Source of the DNA: Gaiellaceae bacterium
Lineage (GTDB): Bacteria > Actinomycetota > Thermoleophilia > Gaiellales > Gaiellaceae
Assembly (NCBI GenBank): GCA_030446625.1
Contig: JAUJMY010000021.1
Span: 1 to 45,281, forward strand
DNA length: 45,281 nucleotides
Reading direction: 5' to 3'
A program made the translations under genes and the position numbers. The notes beneath the pieces are model-generated. The model made no database searches, had not been told where the DNA came from, and was given only the letters and a program-made list of their open reading frames with translations. Shown one piece after another: positions 35,676 to 42,309 of this stretch (position 1 is its first letter; each line of letters starts with the position of its first letter).

Positions 35676-36644
35676 ATGCGTCGCGTCGCCCGCATCCTCC
35701 TCCGCTCCCTCGCGGTCCTGACGGTCGCGGCGGTCGCGTGCGCGACGGCGCCGGCGGGCGGGCGGTCCCCGGTGCCGGTCGCGGCGGGTGTCTCCGTCGC
35801 GGGCGTGCCGGTCGGCGGCCTCACGTGGCAGCCCGCGCGGGAGCGGCTGCAGCAGGCGTTCGAGAAGCCGCTCCGGTTCGAGTTCGGCCGGGAGAGCTGG
35901 CGCGTCGCTCCCGAGCGGCTCGGCGCCTCGGCCGCCGTCGACGCCACGCTCGACGACGCCATCCGCGCGCGAGCCGGCGCCGCCGTCGCGCTTCGTCTGA
36001 GCTTCTCGGCGACCGACGTCCGCCGGTACGTCGAGGGCGTCGCACGCCGCCTGCACGAGCCGGCACGCGACGCGCGGCTCGCGGGCGTCGTCGACCTCCG
36101 CCCCGCGTTCACGGTGCCGGCGGCGGGACGAGAGGTGCGTCGGGCCGTCCTCGCGAAGGCGATCGAGCGCGCGCTCCGCACGGGGAACCGCGCGCCGATC
36201 CGCGTCCGCGTCCGCTCGATCGCGCCGCGCGTGACCGCGGACAACTTCGGCGCCGTCGTCGTGATCAGGCGCGGCTCGAACGAGCTCTACCTCTACGACG
36301 GTCCCACGCTCGTGCGCAGCTTCCGCGTGGCCACGGGCACGGCTCGGTACCCGACTCCGCTCGGGACGTTCAGCATCGTCGACATGCAGCGCGACCCGTG
36401 GTGGCGGCCGCCGGACTCCGACTGGGCGAAGGGCCTGAAGCCGGTTCCTCCGGGGCCCGGGAACCCGCTCGGGACGCGCTGGATGGGAATCACGGCGCCG
36501 GGAGTCGGGATCCACGGCACACCGGACGCGGCGTCGATCGGCTACTCCGCCTCGCACGGGTGCATCCGGATGCAGATCCCCGAGGCCGAGTGGCTCTTCG
36601 GCCACGTCGCGATCGGCACGCCGGTCGTGATCGTCCCCTACTAG
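35676..36644 (+). CDS. Exported L,D-transpeptidase (YkuD family)
   Basis: 322 residues from the ATG at 35676. The N-terminal signal segment RILLRSLAVLTVAAVACATA has a possible lipobox (AVAC, though the positions around it are only a fair fit). Residues 40-185 form a substrate-binding-like region. The YkuD catalytic domain has IHGTPDAASIGYSASHGCIRM with nucleophile C296. It forms 3-3 cross-links in peptidoglycan or attaches proteins to it. Divergent from the M16 gene with 62 bases between. Its stop TAG lies inside CTAG at the edge of the inverted-repeat insertion, so the insertion left the protein intact. Confidence 0.92.
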   Translation: MRRVARILLRSLAVLTVAAVACATAPAGGRSPVPVAAGVSVAGVPVGGLTWQPARERLQQAFEKPLRFEFGRESWRVAPERLGASAAVDATLDDAIRARAGAAVALRLSFSATDVRRYVEGVARRLHEPARDARLAGVVDLRPAFTVPAAGREVRRAVLAKAIERALRTGNRAPIRVRVRSIAPRVTADNFGAVVVIRRGSNELYLYDGPTLVRSFRVATGTARYPTPLGTFSIVDMQRDPWWRPPDSDWAKGLKPVPPGPGNPLGTRWMGITAPGVGIHGTPDAASIGYSASHGCIRMQIPEAEWLFGHVAIGTPVVIVPY

Positions 36645-36660
36645 GAGGGATTGGCGAAAT
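36641..36660 (+). repeat. Left inverted repeat of the insertion with CTAG target copy
   Basis: CTAG followed by GAGGGATTGGCGAAAT. The same 20 bases occur in reverse complement at 39285-39304 and nowhere else that I noticed. CTAG is its own complement, so it may be a duplicated target rather than part of the repeat. That leaves a 16-base terminal inverted repeat. The CTAG holds the stop codon of the L,D-transpeptidase gene. Confidence 0.8.
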
Positions 36661-36695
36661 CGCTTGAGCGGCACCCTCGCGGGTACATCGGGAGA

Positions 36696-36956
36696 GTGAA
36701 GGCTCTAGCCCTGTTTCTCTCGTCGTGCGTCGCCGTGGCACTAGCGGTCTTCGGTGGCTTCTTCGTCTGGGTAGGAAGGAGCGGTCTTGAAGCCGACTAC
36801 ATCAACGTCGGGACGGTTCTCGGGCTGCGCACGCCGGAACCTCGCATCGCGACGGTGCACGTTGGCCTTGCTGCGCTTGTTCTGGCAGCCGTCTTGCTAT
36901 TCCCGGCCGTCTTCGGAGCTACGCGGCGAGCGGTACGGCTTCGCGCGCGCGACTAA
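36696..36956 (+). CDS. Small two-helix membrane protein, perhaps truncated
   Basis: 86 residues from a GTG at 36696; the frame also opens at a TTG within the left repeat (36651). Two hydrophobic segments are visible at about residues 2-26 and 50-72, joined by a loop containing GLRTPEPR. The last dozen codons (ATRRAVRLRARD) overlap the end of the transposase gene on the other strand, so the C-terminus may be changed by the transposase insertion. No family recognised. Confidence 0.45.
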   Translation: MKALALFLSSCVAVALAVFGGFFVWVGRSGLEADYINVGTVLGLRTPEPRIATVHVGLAALVLAAVLLFPAVFGATRRAVRLRARD

Positions 36957-37897
36957 GCGCCTGCGCGAGCCGACCGAGCATCACAAGGTCGGCGTGAAGC
37001 CGGACGCGGCCGACTCCACGCACGCGCAAGGCCGATAGGCCGAAAGTGATGCTTGAGGTTCCCGAACTCGCGCTCGACGGCGGAGCGGCGGCGGTAGAGG
37101 CTGCGCCACTCGTCGCTGCGCGGGAGGCTGAGGCGGCGTTCCTTCTACCCCTTGCGAAGCGGGATGATCGCCGCGCAGCGGCGTTCCGCGCACTCGTCAT
37201 AGACGCGCTGGTGGTCGTATCCCGCGTCCATCGCGACCGTCTGCGGGTTGAACCCGCGAGCGCATAGCGCGTCGAGCAGCGGCGCGACGTAGAGGGACTC
37301 GTTCCGCCGCGCGGTCTCGATCTGCCACGCGAGCGGAAGCCCGGTCGATGCGCAGACGGCCGCGTGAATCTTGTACCCGTAGAACCCGCCGCCCTTGCGC
37401 GTGCTGACTGCGGAGCGGTGCCCCCACGAAGCATCCGGGTCGCTGTACCGCTTCCGCTCCGGGCCATGGTTGTAGAGGAACCGCTGACCGTTCGCCCACG
37501 CGGGCATGTCGCTCGCGTCGATAGCAACTTCCGCGCCCATGTCGGGGTACTGCGCGCGCAGGCTCGCGGCGAGCGCGTCCAGGCACCCGGCGATCCGCTC
37601 GCGCTCCTTGCGGAGCTTCGCGGCGAAGCGGTAGCACGCCCAATGCGACGGGGTGCCGCCGAGCGCGTCCGACAGGCCCGGATGCTCCGCGATCAAGTCG
37701 GTGACGCGCGTCCACGTCGGCAGCGCGTACAGCGCCTTCACGATGCACGCTCCGAGTAGCGCCCGCGCCCCGTAGCCCCTGCGCCCGACGAACCGGAGCG
37801 CGTCAAGCTCCGCGATCAGCGCAGCCACTTCGGGCGAGTCGAGAATCGTGGCGATTTCGGCGGCAACCGAACGCCGTGCTACCTTCGTTCTTGCCAA
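36919..37897 (-). pseudogene. DDE transposase (IS4/IS5-like), broken by an amber codon and a frameshift
   Basis: Starts at TTG 37897. The N-terminal DUF772-type region (ALLGACIVKALYALPTWTRVTDLI) precedes the RNase H-like core with D127 (AIDASD) and D224 (AMDAGYD). After IIPLRKG there is a TAG at 37145-37147 where homologues would continue. The same frame then gives KERRLSLPRSDEWRSLYRRRSAVEREFGNLKHHF, holding the third acidic residue. A +1 shift near 37042 is needed to reach the normal tail GLSALRVRGVGRVRLHADL. Two lesions make it inactive unless rescued in trans. I found no separate short terminal repeats close around this gene, which supports the outer 16-base repeats as its ends. Confidence 0.82.
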
Positions 37898-37922
37898 GCG
37901 AGCTTACCCCTCGTTTGGTCAC

Positions 37923-37953
37923 GGCTCCGGGAGGCGGCAACCTCGCCGGAGCC
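37923..37953 (+). terminator. Strong hairpin inside the element, terminator-like on the plus strand
   Basis: GGCTCCGG-GAGG and CCTC-G-CCGGAGCC pair as a 12-bp stem with one bulged base and a CGGCAA loop. TTCATTT follows on the plus strand. It lies just upstream of the transposase start and before the two-gene cargo unit. It would stop plus-strand transcription entering from the left side, or fold in the transposase leader. The rest of 37898-38041 shows nothing else I can name. Confidence 0.5.
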
Positions 37954-38041
37954 TTCATTTAAGCGCGATTTCCAGGACTAATCTTAGAAGGCCGGTCGGA
38001 CGGCATAGCCCGCGCTGGCCGCATAGGATCGGGAGGTCGCC

Positions 38042-38797
38042 GTGCCACACGACAGCATCACGCTTGCGCTCAGCGGCGAAGTGACGCTACAAGAGTTCGC
38101 GTCGGCGTCAGCGGACCTGTCCGCGCTCGTGAACGCCCTCGCAGCCGATATCGCGGGGAAAGAGCAGACGGAGTGGTTCGTCGAGTACCTGGACGCGGGC
38201 AGCGCGACGATGACGTTCGTCGGACAGGCGGAGAACGAGGCTGTCGTGGAACAGGTTGTCCGCGGGTATGCCGTTGTCGGGCGAAGCCTCGAAAGCGGCG
38301 AGACCCCGCCGTACTCGCCGCGGGTCGAGAAGGCGGCCAAGCGGATCACGAGCCTCCTGAACGGGCGCGTCACGGCGGTGCGGTTCGAGACCCCACAGGA
38401 ATCCGCGACTGTCGTCAGTCCGTCCGTCCCACACGAAGCGCAACGACAATTCCACGCCTACGGGTCGGTTGAGGGCCGAGTGCAGACGGTCACGAGTCGG
38501 GGCGGACTCCGCTTCGTTCTCTACGACTCCCTGTTCGGCCGCGCCGTTTACTGCTACCTAAAGCCCGGCGGCGAGGACTTGATGCGCGGCGCGTGGGACC
38601 GCCGTGCTGTCGTCGAGGGATGGGTGAGCCGGGAGCCTGTCACCGGCCGTCCCGTTTCCGTGCGGCAAGTCGCTGCTGTGCGACTCCTCGACGAGATCGA
38701 GCGCGGCCAGTACCGCAGAGCACGAGGCGCTGTGACGCGAGAAAAGGGTCAGCCGCTGCCAGAGGAGGCGGTGAGAACGCTACGCGATGCCTCCTGA
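38042..38797 (+). CDS. Unknown protein paired with a PIN-domain protein
   Basis: 251 residues from GTG 38042 (a GGGAGG lies just upstream at about 38031-38036). The first half is acidic and helical (LSALVNALAADIAGKEQTEWFVEYLDAGSATMTFVG). The second half has a beta-rich stretch (YGSVEGRVQTVTSRGGLRFVLYDSLFGRAVYCYL) that could be an OB-like or barrel fold, then a basic tail. Its 3' end overlaps the PIN gene by 11 bases. This resembles toxin-antitoxin coupling, but at 251 residues it is far larger than normal VapB antitoxins and shows no AbrB, RHH or HTH motif. Function unknown. Confidence 0.75.
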   Translation: MPHDSITLALSGEVTLQEFASASADLSALVNALAADIAGKEQTEWFVEYLDAGSATMTFVGQAENEAVVEQVVRGYAVVGRSLESGETPPYSPRVEKAAKRITSLLNGRVTAVRFETPQESATVVSPSVPHEAQRQFHAYGSVEGRVQTVTSRGGLRFVLYDSLFGRAVYCYLKPGGEDLMRGAWDRRAVVEGWVSREPVTGRPVSVRQVAAVRLLDEIERGQYRRARGAVTREKGQPLPEEAVRTLRDAS

Positions 38798-39269
38798 GCC
38801 ACAGCGGAACTACTGGGACGCTTGCGTGTTCATCTCGTACATCAACGACGACGCTGAGCGCGCGCCGACGATAGACGCGCTGCTCGCCGAAAGTTCCGAA
38901 CCAGAGCATCCGCGCGAGGTCGTCACGTCCACCTACACCATCGTCGAAGTGGCCTTCGCGCTACAAGAAAAGCGCGAGCAGGCGCTCGATTCAAACGCCG
39001 AGGGGAAGATCGACGCGCTCTGGACCGATCGCTACGCCGTCAAGCTCATCGACTTCCATGAGGGGATCGCAAGAGACGCCCGAACCCTTATCCGGGGCGC
39101 TCTCGCAGCCGGATACAGCCTCAAGCCCGGAGACGCGGTGCATCTCGCGAGCGCCCGCGGCATTGGTGCCGCTGAGTTCCACACCTACTCAAAAGACCTC
39201 GTTAAGTACGCGAGCATCGCGGGTTTCCCCATCATGGAGCCTTATGGAGCGCAGGAGGCGATGTTCTAG
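38787..39269 (+). CDS. PIN-domain (VapC-like) putative ribonuclease
   Basis: 160 residues from the ATG at 38787. The PIN acidic set is visible: D11 in YWDACVFISYI, E54 in TIVEVAFAL, D116 in LKPGDAVHLASA and D137 in TYSKDL. Such proteins are Mg-dependent ribonucleases, often toxins that cut tRNA or rRNA. It overlaps the preceding 251-residue gene, its likely regulator or partner. Both are inside the inverted-repeat element, near its right end, so the pair may stabilise the element after insertion. It could also be an RNA-processing protein rather than a toxin. Confidence 0.8.
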   Translation: MPPEPQRNYWDACVFISYINDDAERAPTIDALLAESSEPEHPREVVTSTYTIVEVAFALQEKREQALDSNAEGKIDALWTDRYAVKLIDFHEGIARDARTLIRGALAAGYSLKPGDAVHLASARGIGAAEFHTYSKDLVKYASIAGFPIMEPYGAQEAMF

Positions 39270-39284
39270 GCGCGGTGCCTAGTC

Positions 39285-39304
39285 ATTTCGCCAATCCCTC
39301 CTAG
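39285..39304 (-). repeat. Right inverted repeat of the insertion with CTAG target copy
   Basis: Exact reverse complement of 36641-36660. The match stops sharply on the inner side, as expected for a terminal inverted repeat. The outer flank (GGGGAAGACG) differs from the left outer flank, so any direct duplication is no longer than CTAG. Confidence 0.8.
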
Positions 39305-39318
39305 GGGAAGACGCACGA

Positions 39319-39338
39319 GGGGCGGCTCGCGCCGCCCC
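39319..39338 (-). terminator. pnp terminator hairpin with GNRA loop
   Basis: GGGGCGGC and GCCGCCCC form an 8-bp stem closed on the minus strand by GCGA, a GNRA tetraloop. It lies 15 bases after the pnp stop. It has nearly the same design as the hairpin after the first BMP gene (GAGGGGCGG...TCGC...CCGCCCC). A pyrimidine-rich stretch follows, but no T-run. Confidence 0.6.
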
Positions 39339-39353
39339 CTCCGAACGTACCCC

Positions 39354-41843
39354 CTACTCGCGTCGGGAGCGCTCGCGGTCGCGACCGCCGCGCCCACCGC
39401 GGCGTTCGGCGTCGCGGCGCGGGCGCTCCTCCTCCGGCGGCCGCGGCGGAGCGTCCTTCGCGCGCTCGACCAGCTCCTCCGGGCTGACCGTGCCGCCGTT
39501 CTCGTGCTTCGCGACGAGCTTGAGGCCGATGCGGCCGCGCGCCTTGTCCACCTCCTGCACGATCACGTCGACGACGTCGCCGCGCGTCATCACGTCCTCG
39601 ATGTGAGCGACTCGGCCGGGCCCGACGTTCGAGACGTGCAGCAGCCCGTCGGTGCCCTTCTTGAGCTCGACGAACGCGCCGAACTGCGTCGTCTTGACGA
39701 CCCTGCCGGTGTACTCGTCTCCGACTTCCGGCTCCTTCGTCAGCGCGTTGATCGCCGAGATCGCCGCCTCGGCCTGCATGCCGGAGGTCGCGTAGATGAG
39801 GATGGTCCCGTCCTCCTCGATGTCGATCTGGACGTCGTGGTCGGCCTCGAGCGCGCGGATCGTCTCGCCGCCCTTGCCGATCACCATGCCGATCTTCTCC
39901 TGGTCGATCTTCACCGTGGAGATGCGCGGCGCCGTCTCGGCCAGCTCCGTCCGCGGCTCCGGGATCGCCTCGAGCATCCGGTCGAGGATGAACTCGCGCG
40001 CCCGCTTCGCCTGCTCGAGCGCGTTCCGCATGATCTCCTGCGTGACGCCGGTGATCTTGATGTCCATCTGGAGCGCCGTGATCCCGTCGCGCGTCCCCGC
40101 GACCTTGAAGTCCATGTCGCCGAGGTGGTCCTCCGCGCCCTGGATGTCGGTCAGGATGACGTAGTCCTCGCCCTCCTTGACGAGGCCCATCGCGATGCCG
40201 CTCACGGGCGCCTTGATCGGCACGCCCGCGTCCATCAGGGACAGGGTCGACCCGCAGACGGAGCCCATCGACGAGGAGCCGTTCGACTCGAGCGTCTCCG
40301 AGACGAGGCGGATCGTGTACGGGAACTCCTCTGGCGAGGGGATCATCGCCTCGAGCGAGCGCTGTGCGAGCGCGCCGTGGCCGATGTCGCGCCGCTTCGG
40401 CCCGCGCATGAAGCCGGTCTCGCCGACGGAGTACGGCGGGAAGTTGTAGTGGTGCATGTAGCGGCGGTCGGTCTCCAGCGAGAGGTCGTCGATTCGCTGC
40501 CCCTCCTTCGCCGTCCCGAGCGTGAGCAGCGTCATGATCTGCGTCTGCCCCCGCGTGAAGAGCGCCGAGCCGTGGGTGCGCGGCGAGACGCCGACCTCGC
40601 ACTCGATCGCCCGGATCTCCTCCGCGCCGCGACCGTCGGGGCGCCGCTTCTCGACGGCGATCTTCTTGCGGACGAGGTCCTTGTAGACCGCCTCCGCGGC
40701 GCGCTTGACCCACTGCTTCGTCGCCGAGTCCTTGAGCGCAAAACCGTCGCCGTCACCGGCCGAACCCCCGACCGGGAACGGCAGCTCGACGGCCTCGACG
40801 ATGCGGTCGAACAGGAGATGCCGCTTCGCCGACTTGAGCTCCTTCGAGTCCTGCTCCGCCTCCGTCAGCGCGCGCAGGTCGCTCTCGAACTGCTCTCGCA
40901 CCGGCGCCTCGACGGCGGCGTGTCGCTGCCGCTCGAGGATCTGCTCGAGGCTCGCGCGGACCTGCACCTGGCGCGTGATGTCCGCCTCCGTCGACTCCAT
41001 CGAGAGCTCACCCGCGATCTCCGACACGAGCTCGTCGACGATCGGGCCAGCTTCGCGCAGTCCGGCCTGGGCGATCCGCTCGCTCATCGCGTGTGCGTGC
41101 GCAGCCTCGAGCTCCGCCGTCAGCTGCGGGTCGATCCACTTCGTCTTGCCGACGCGCTGCGCGAGCTCCTCCTGCGCCTCGCAGAGCTTCACGATCTCCG
41201 CGTGAGCGAGCTCGAACGCCTCGAGGAGCCGCTCGTCCGGGATCTCCGACGCACCCGCCTCGACCATCGTCAGACCGTCCTTCGTTCCCACGACGATCAA
41301 GTCGAGGCTCGAGTCCTCCTCGCTCTCGCGGAGCGTCGGATTCACCGTCAGCTCGTCGTCGAGCAAACCGATCCGAACGGCGCCGACCGGGCCGAGGAAC
41401 GGGAGCGGCGAGATCATCAGCGCCGCCGAGATGCCGTTGATGCAGAGGATGTCGTGCGGCGTGATCAGGTCGGCGGAGAGCACCGTGGCGATGCACTGGA
41501 CCTCGTTCCGGAATCCCTTCGGCCACAGCGGCCGGATCGGCCGGTCGATCATGCGCGCCGTGAGGATCGCGCGCTCCGTCGGCCGTCCCTCGCGCTTGAA
41601 GAAGCCGCCCGGGATCTTGCCCGCCGCGTACATCCGCTCCTCAACGTCGACCGTGAGCGGGAAGAAGTCCGCGCCCTCGCGCGCCTCCATCCGGCCCTGC
41701 GCCGTCGCGAGTACCATCGTGTCGCCGGAGCGGACGAGGACGGCGCCGTCGGCCTGCTTGGCCAGCTTCCCCGTCTCGAAGGTGATCTCCTGACCGCCGA
41801 CGTGGGCGGTGACCGAGGCCTGATGCTCGGTGAGAAGGCTCAT
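39354..41843 (-). CDS. pnp: Polyribonucleotide nucleotidyltransferase (PNPase)
   Basis: 829 residues from the ATG at 41843 with GGAGG seven bases upstream. Two RNase PH domains are joined by a long helical region (about residues 245-400), roughly 100 residues longer than in E. coli PNPase. A KH domain (IGMVIGKGGETIRALE) and an S1 domain (VGDEYTGRVVKTTQFGAFVEL) follow. The last 45 residues are Arg/Gly/Glu-rich and likely disordered. It degrades RNA 3' to 5' using phosphate and makes heteropolymeric tails. It follows rpsO as in many bacteria. The leader holds two competing hairpins that bear on its translation. Confidence 0.96.
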   Translation of the reverse strand: MSLLTEHQASVTAHVGGQEITFETGKLAKQADGAVLVRSGDTMVLATAQGRMEAREGADFFPLTVDVEERMYAAGKIPGGFFKREGRPTERAILTARMIDRPIRPLWPKGFRNEVQCIATVLSADLITPHDILCINGISAALMISPLPFLGPVGAVRIGLLDDELTVNPTLRESEEDSSLDLIVVGTKDGLTMVEAGASEIPDERLLEAFELAHAEIVKLCEAQEELAQRVGKTKWIDPQLTAELEAAHAHAMSERIAQAGLREAGPIVDELVSEIAGELSMESTEADITRQVQVRASLEQILERQRHAAVEAPVREQFESDLRALTEAEQDSKELKSAKRHLLFDRIVEAVELPFPVGGSAGDGDGFALKDSATKQWVKRAAEAVYKDLVRKKIAVEKRRPDGRGAEEIRAIECEVGVSPRTHGSALFTRGQTQIMTLLTLGTAKEGQRIDDLSLETDRRYMHHYNFPPYSVGETGFMRGPKRRDIGHGALAQRSLEAMIPSPEEFPYTIRLVSETLESNGSSSMGSVCGSTLSLMDAGVPIKAPVSGIAMGLVKEGEDYVILTDIQGAEDHLGDMDFKVAGTRDGITALQMDIKITGVTQEIMRNALEQAKRAREFILDRMLEAIPEPRTELAETAPRISTVKIDQEKIGMVIGKGGETIRALEADHDVQIDIEEDGTILIYATSGMQAEAAISAINALTKEPEVGDEYTGRVVKTTQFGAFVELKKGTDGLLHVSNVGPGRVAHIEDVMTRGDVVDVIVQEVDKARGRIGLKLVAKHENGGTVSPEELVERAKDAPPRPPEEERPRRDAERRGGRGGRDRERSRRE

Positions 41844-41850
41844 GTCTGTT

Positions 41851-41881
41851 CCTCCACTCTGCTTTTCGTGGAGAGTGGAGG
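41851..41881 (-). promoter_or_regulatory. pnp leader hairpin B, hides the ribosome site
   Basis: On the mRNA, CCUCCACUCU (41881-41872) pairs perfectly over 10 bp with AGAGUGGAGG (41860-41851), closed by an 11-base loop. The GGAGG of the second arm is the pnp ribosome site, so this fold would block translation. Its first arm is shared with hairpin A. Confidence 0.6.
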
Positions 41882-41927
41882 TTTGAGTCAGCCGCGCCGC
41901 CGCGGCTCGCTCAAACTTCCACCCTCC
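41870..41927 (-). promoter_or_regulatory. rpsO-pnp intergenic long hairpin A
   Basis: On the mRNA, the 18-base arm 41927-41910 (starting GGAGGGUGG, ending UUUGAG) pairs with 41887-41870 (starting CUCAAACC, ending CUCUCC). There are 16 Watson-Crick pairs, one G-U pair and one A-C mismatch. A 2x2 loop follows, then AGCCGCG with CGCGGCU and a GCGG loop. When formed it takes up bases 41870-41881 and so leaves the pnp ribosome site free. The position matches the long hairpin between rpsO and pnp of E. coli, which RNase III cuts in PNPase autocontrol. Confidence 0.6.
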
Positions 41928-41943
41928 GGGGCGATGACGGGAG

Positions 41944-42213
41944 CTAACGCCTGAGGCCGAGCTCCTTGATGAGGGCGCGGTAGCCCTCGAGGTCGTGCTT
42001 CTGGAGATACGTGAGGAACCGCCTCCGGCGCCCGACGAGCTTCAGGAGCCCGCGGCGCGAGTAGTGGTCCTTCGGGTGCGTGCGCAGGTGCTCGGTCAGC
42101 TCGTTGATGCGCCGCGTGAGCATCGCGATCTGGACCTGCGGCGAGCCGGTGTCGGACTCGTGCCGGCCGTGCCTGCCGAAGATCTCCTGCTTCGCTTCCT
42201 TGGTGAGGGTCAA
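41944..42213 (-). CDS. rpsO: 30S ribosomal protein S15 (uS15)
   Basis: 89 residues, the standard length, from the TTG at 42213 with GGAGG seven bases upstream. The typical sequence runs [29 protein letters not shown], then [33 protein letters not shown]15 binds 16S rRNA early in 30S assembly. It is followed by pnp with a 100-base structured gap. The 96 bases to the divergent gamma-glutamyltransferase gene must hold both promoters, but I see no clear consensus pair. Confidence 0.96.
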   Translation of the reverse strand: MTLTKEAKQEIFGRHGRHESDTGSPQVQIAMLTRRINELTEHLRTHPKDHYSRRGLLKLVGRRRRFLTYLQKHDLEGYRALIKELGLRR

Positions 42214-42309
42214 GCTTCCACCTCCAGATGTGTCGACGCCGCAGTCCAAGCACGCCGCGAAGGAAGGCGCGAACGGCCGAGACTGCGGTCGGAAACTAGG
42301 GTAGCAGCG

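Larger units (their letters stand above)
36645..39300. mobile_element. 2.66-kb inverted-repeat element with decayed DDE transposase and PIN-domain cargo
   Basis: Bounded by 16-base perfect terminal inverted repeats and by CTAG on each side, which would be a four-base target duplication. Inside are a small membrane protein gene, a minus-strand DDE transposase (broken), a strong hairpin, and a two-gene plus-strand unit ending in a PIN-domain protein. From memory, some IS5-family (IS427-like) elements insert at CTAG or TA; the transposase type is compatible. At 2.66 kb it is large for one IS, so it looks like an IS carrying passenger genes. It separates the M16/L,D-transpeptidase side from pnp. 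Codon use inside looks less extreme in GC than in the flanks. Confidence 0.65.

Noticed and set aside
37046..37267. Small plus-strand frame inside the transposase gene
   Set aside because: It overlaps clear transposase coding sequence on the other strand and has no family features.
39285..39304. Right repeat as a tRNA 3' end (TTCG...ATCCCTCC resembles a T-arm)
   Set aside because: The T-loop spacing is wrong (TTCGCCAATC), no cloverleaf can be drawn around it, and the second copy is inverted, which fits a transposon end rather than an integrase attachment site.
39504..41954. Very long open frame on the plus strand opposite pnp
   Set aside because: It is the complement of pnp and rpsO codons in GC-rich DNA, Arg/Leu/Asp-rich without any motif. 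Similar long antisense frames lie opposite rny, recA, ftsK and rnj and were left out for the same reason.
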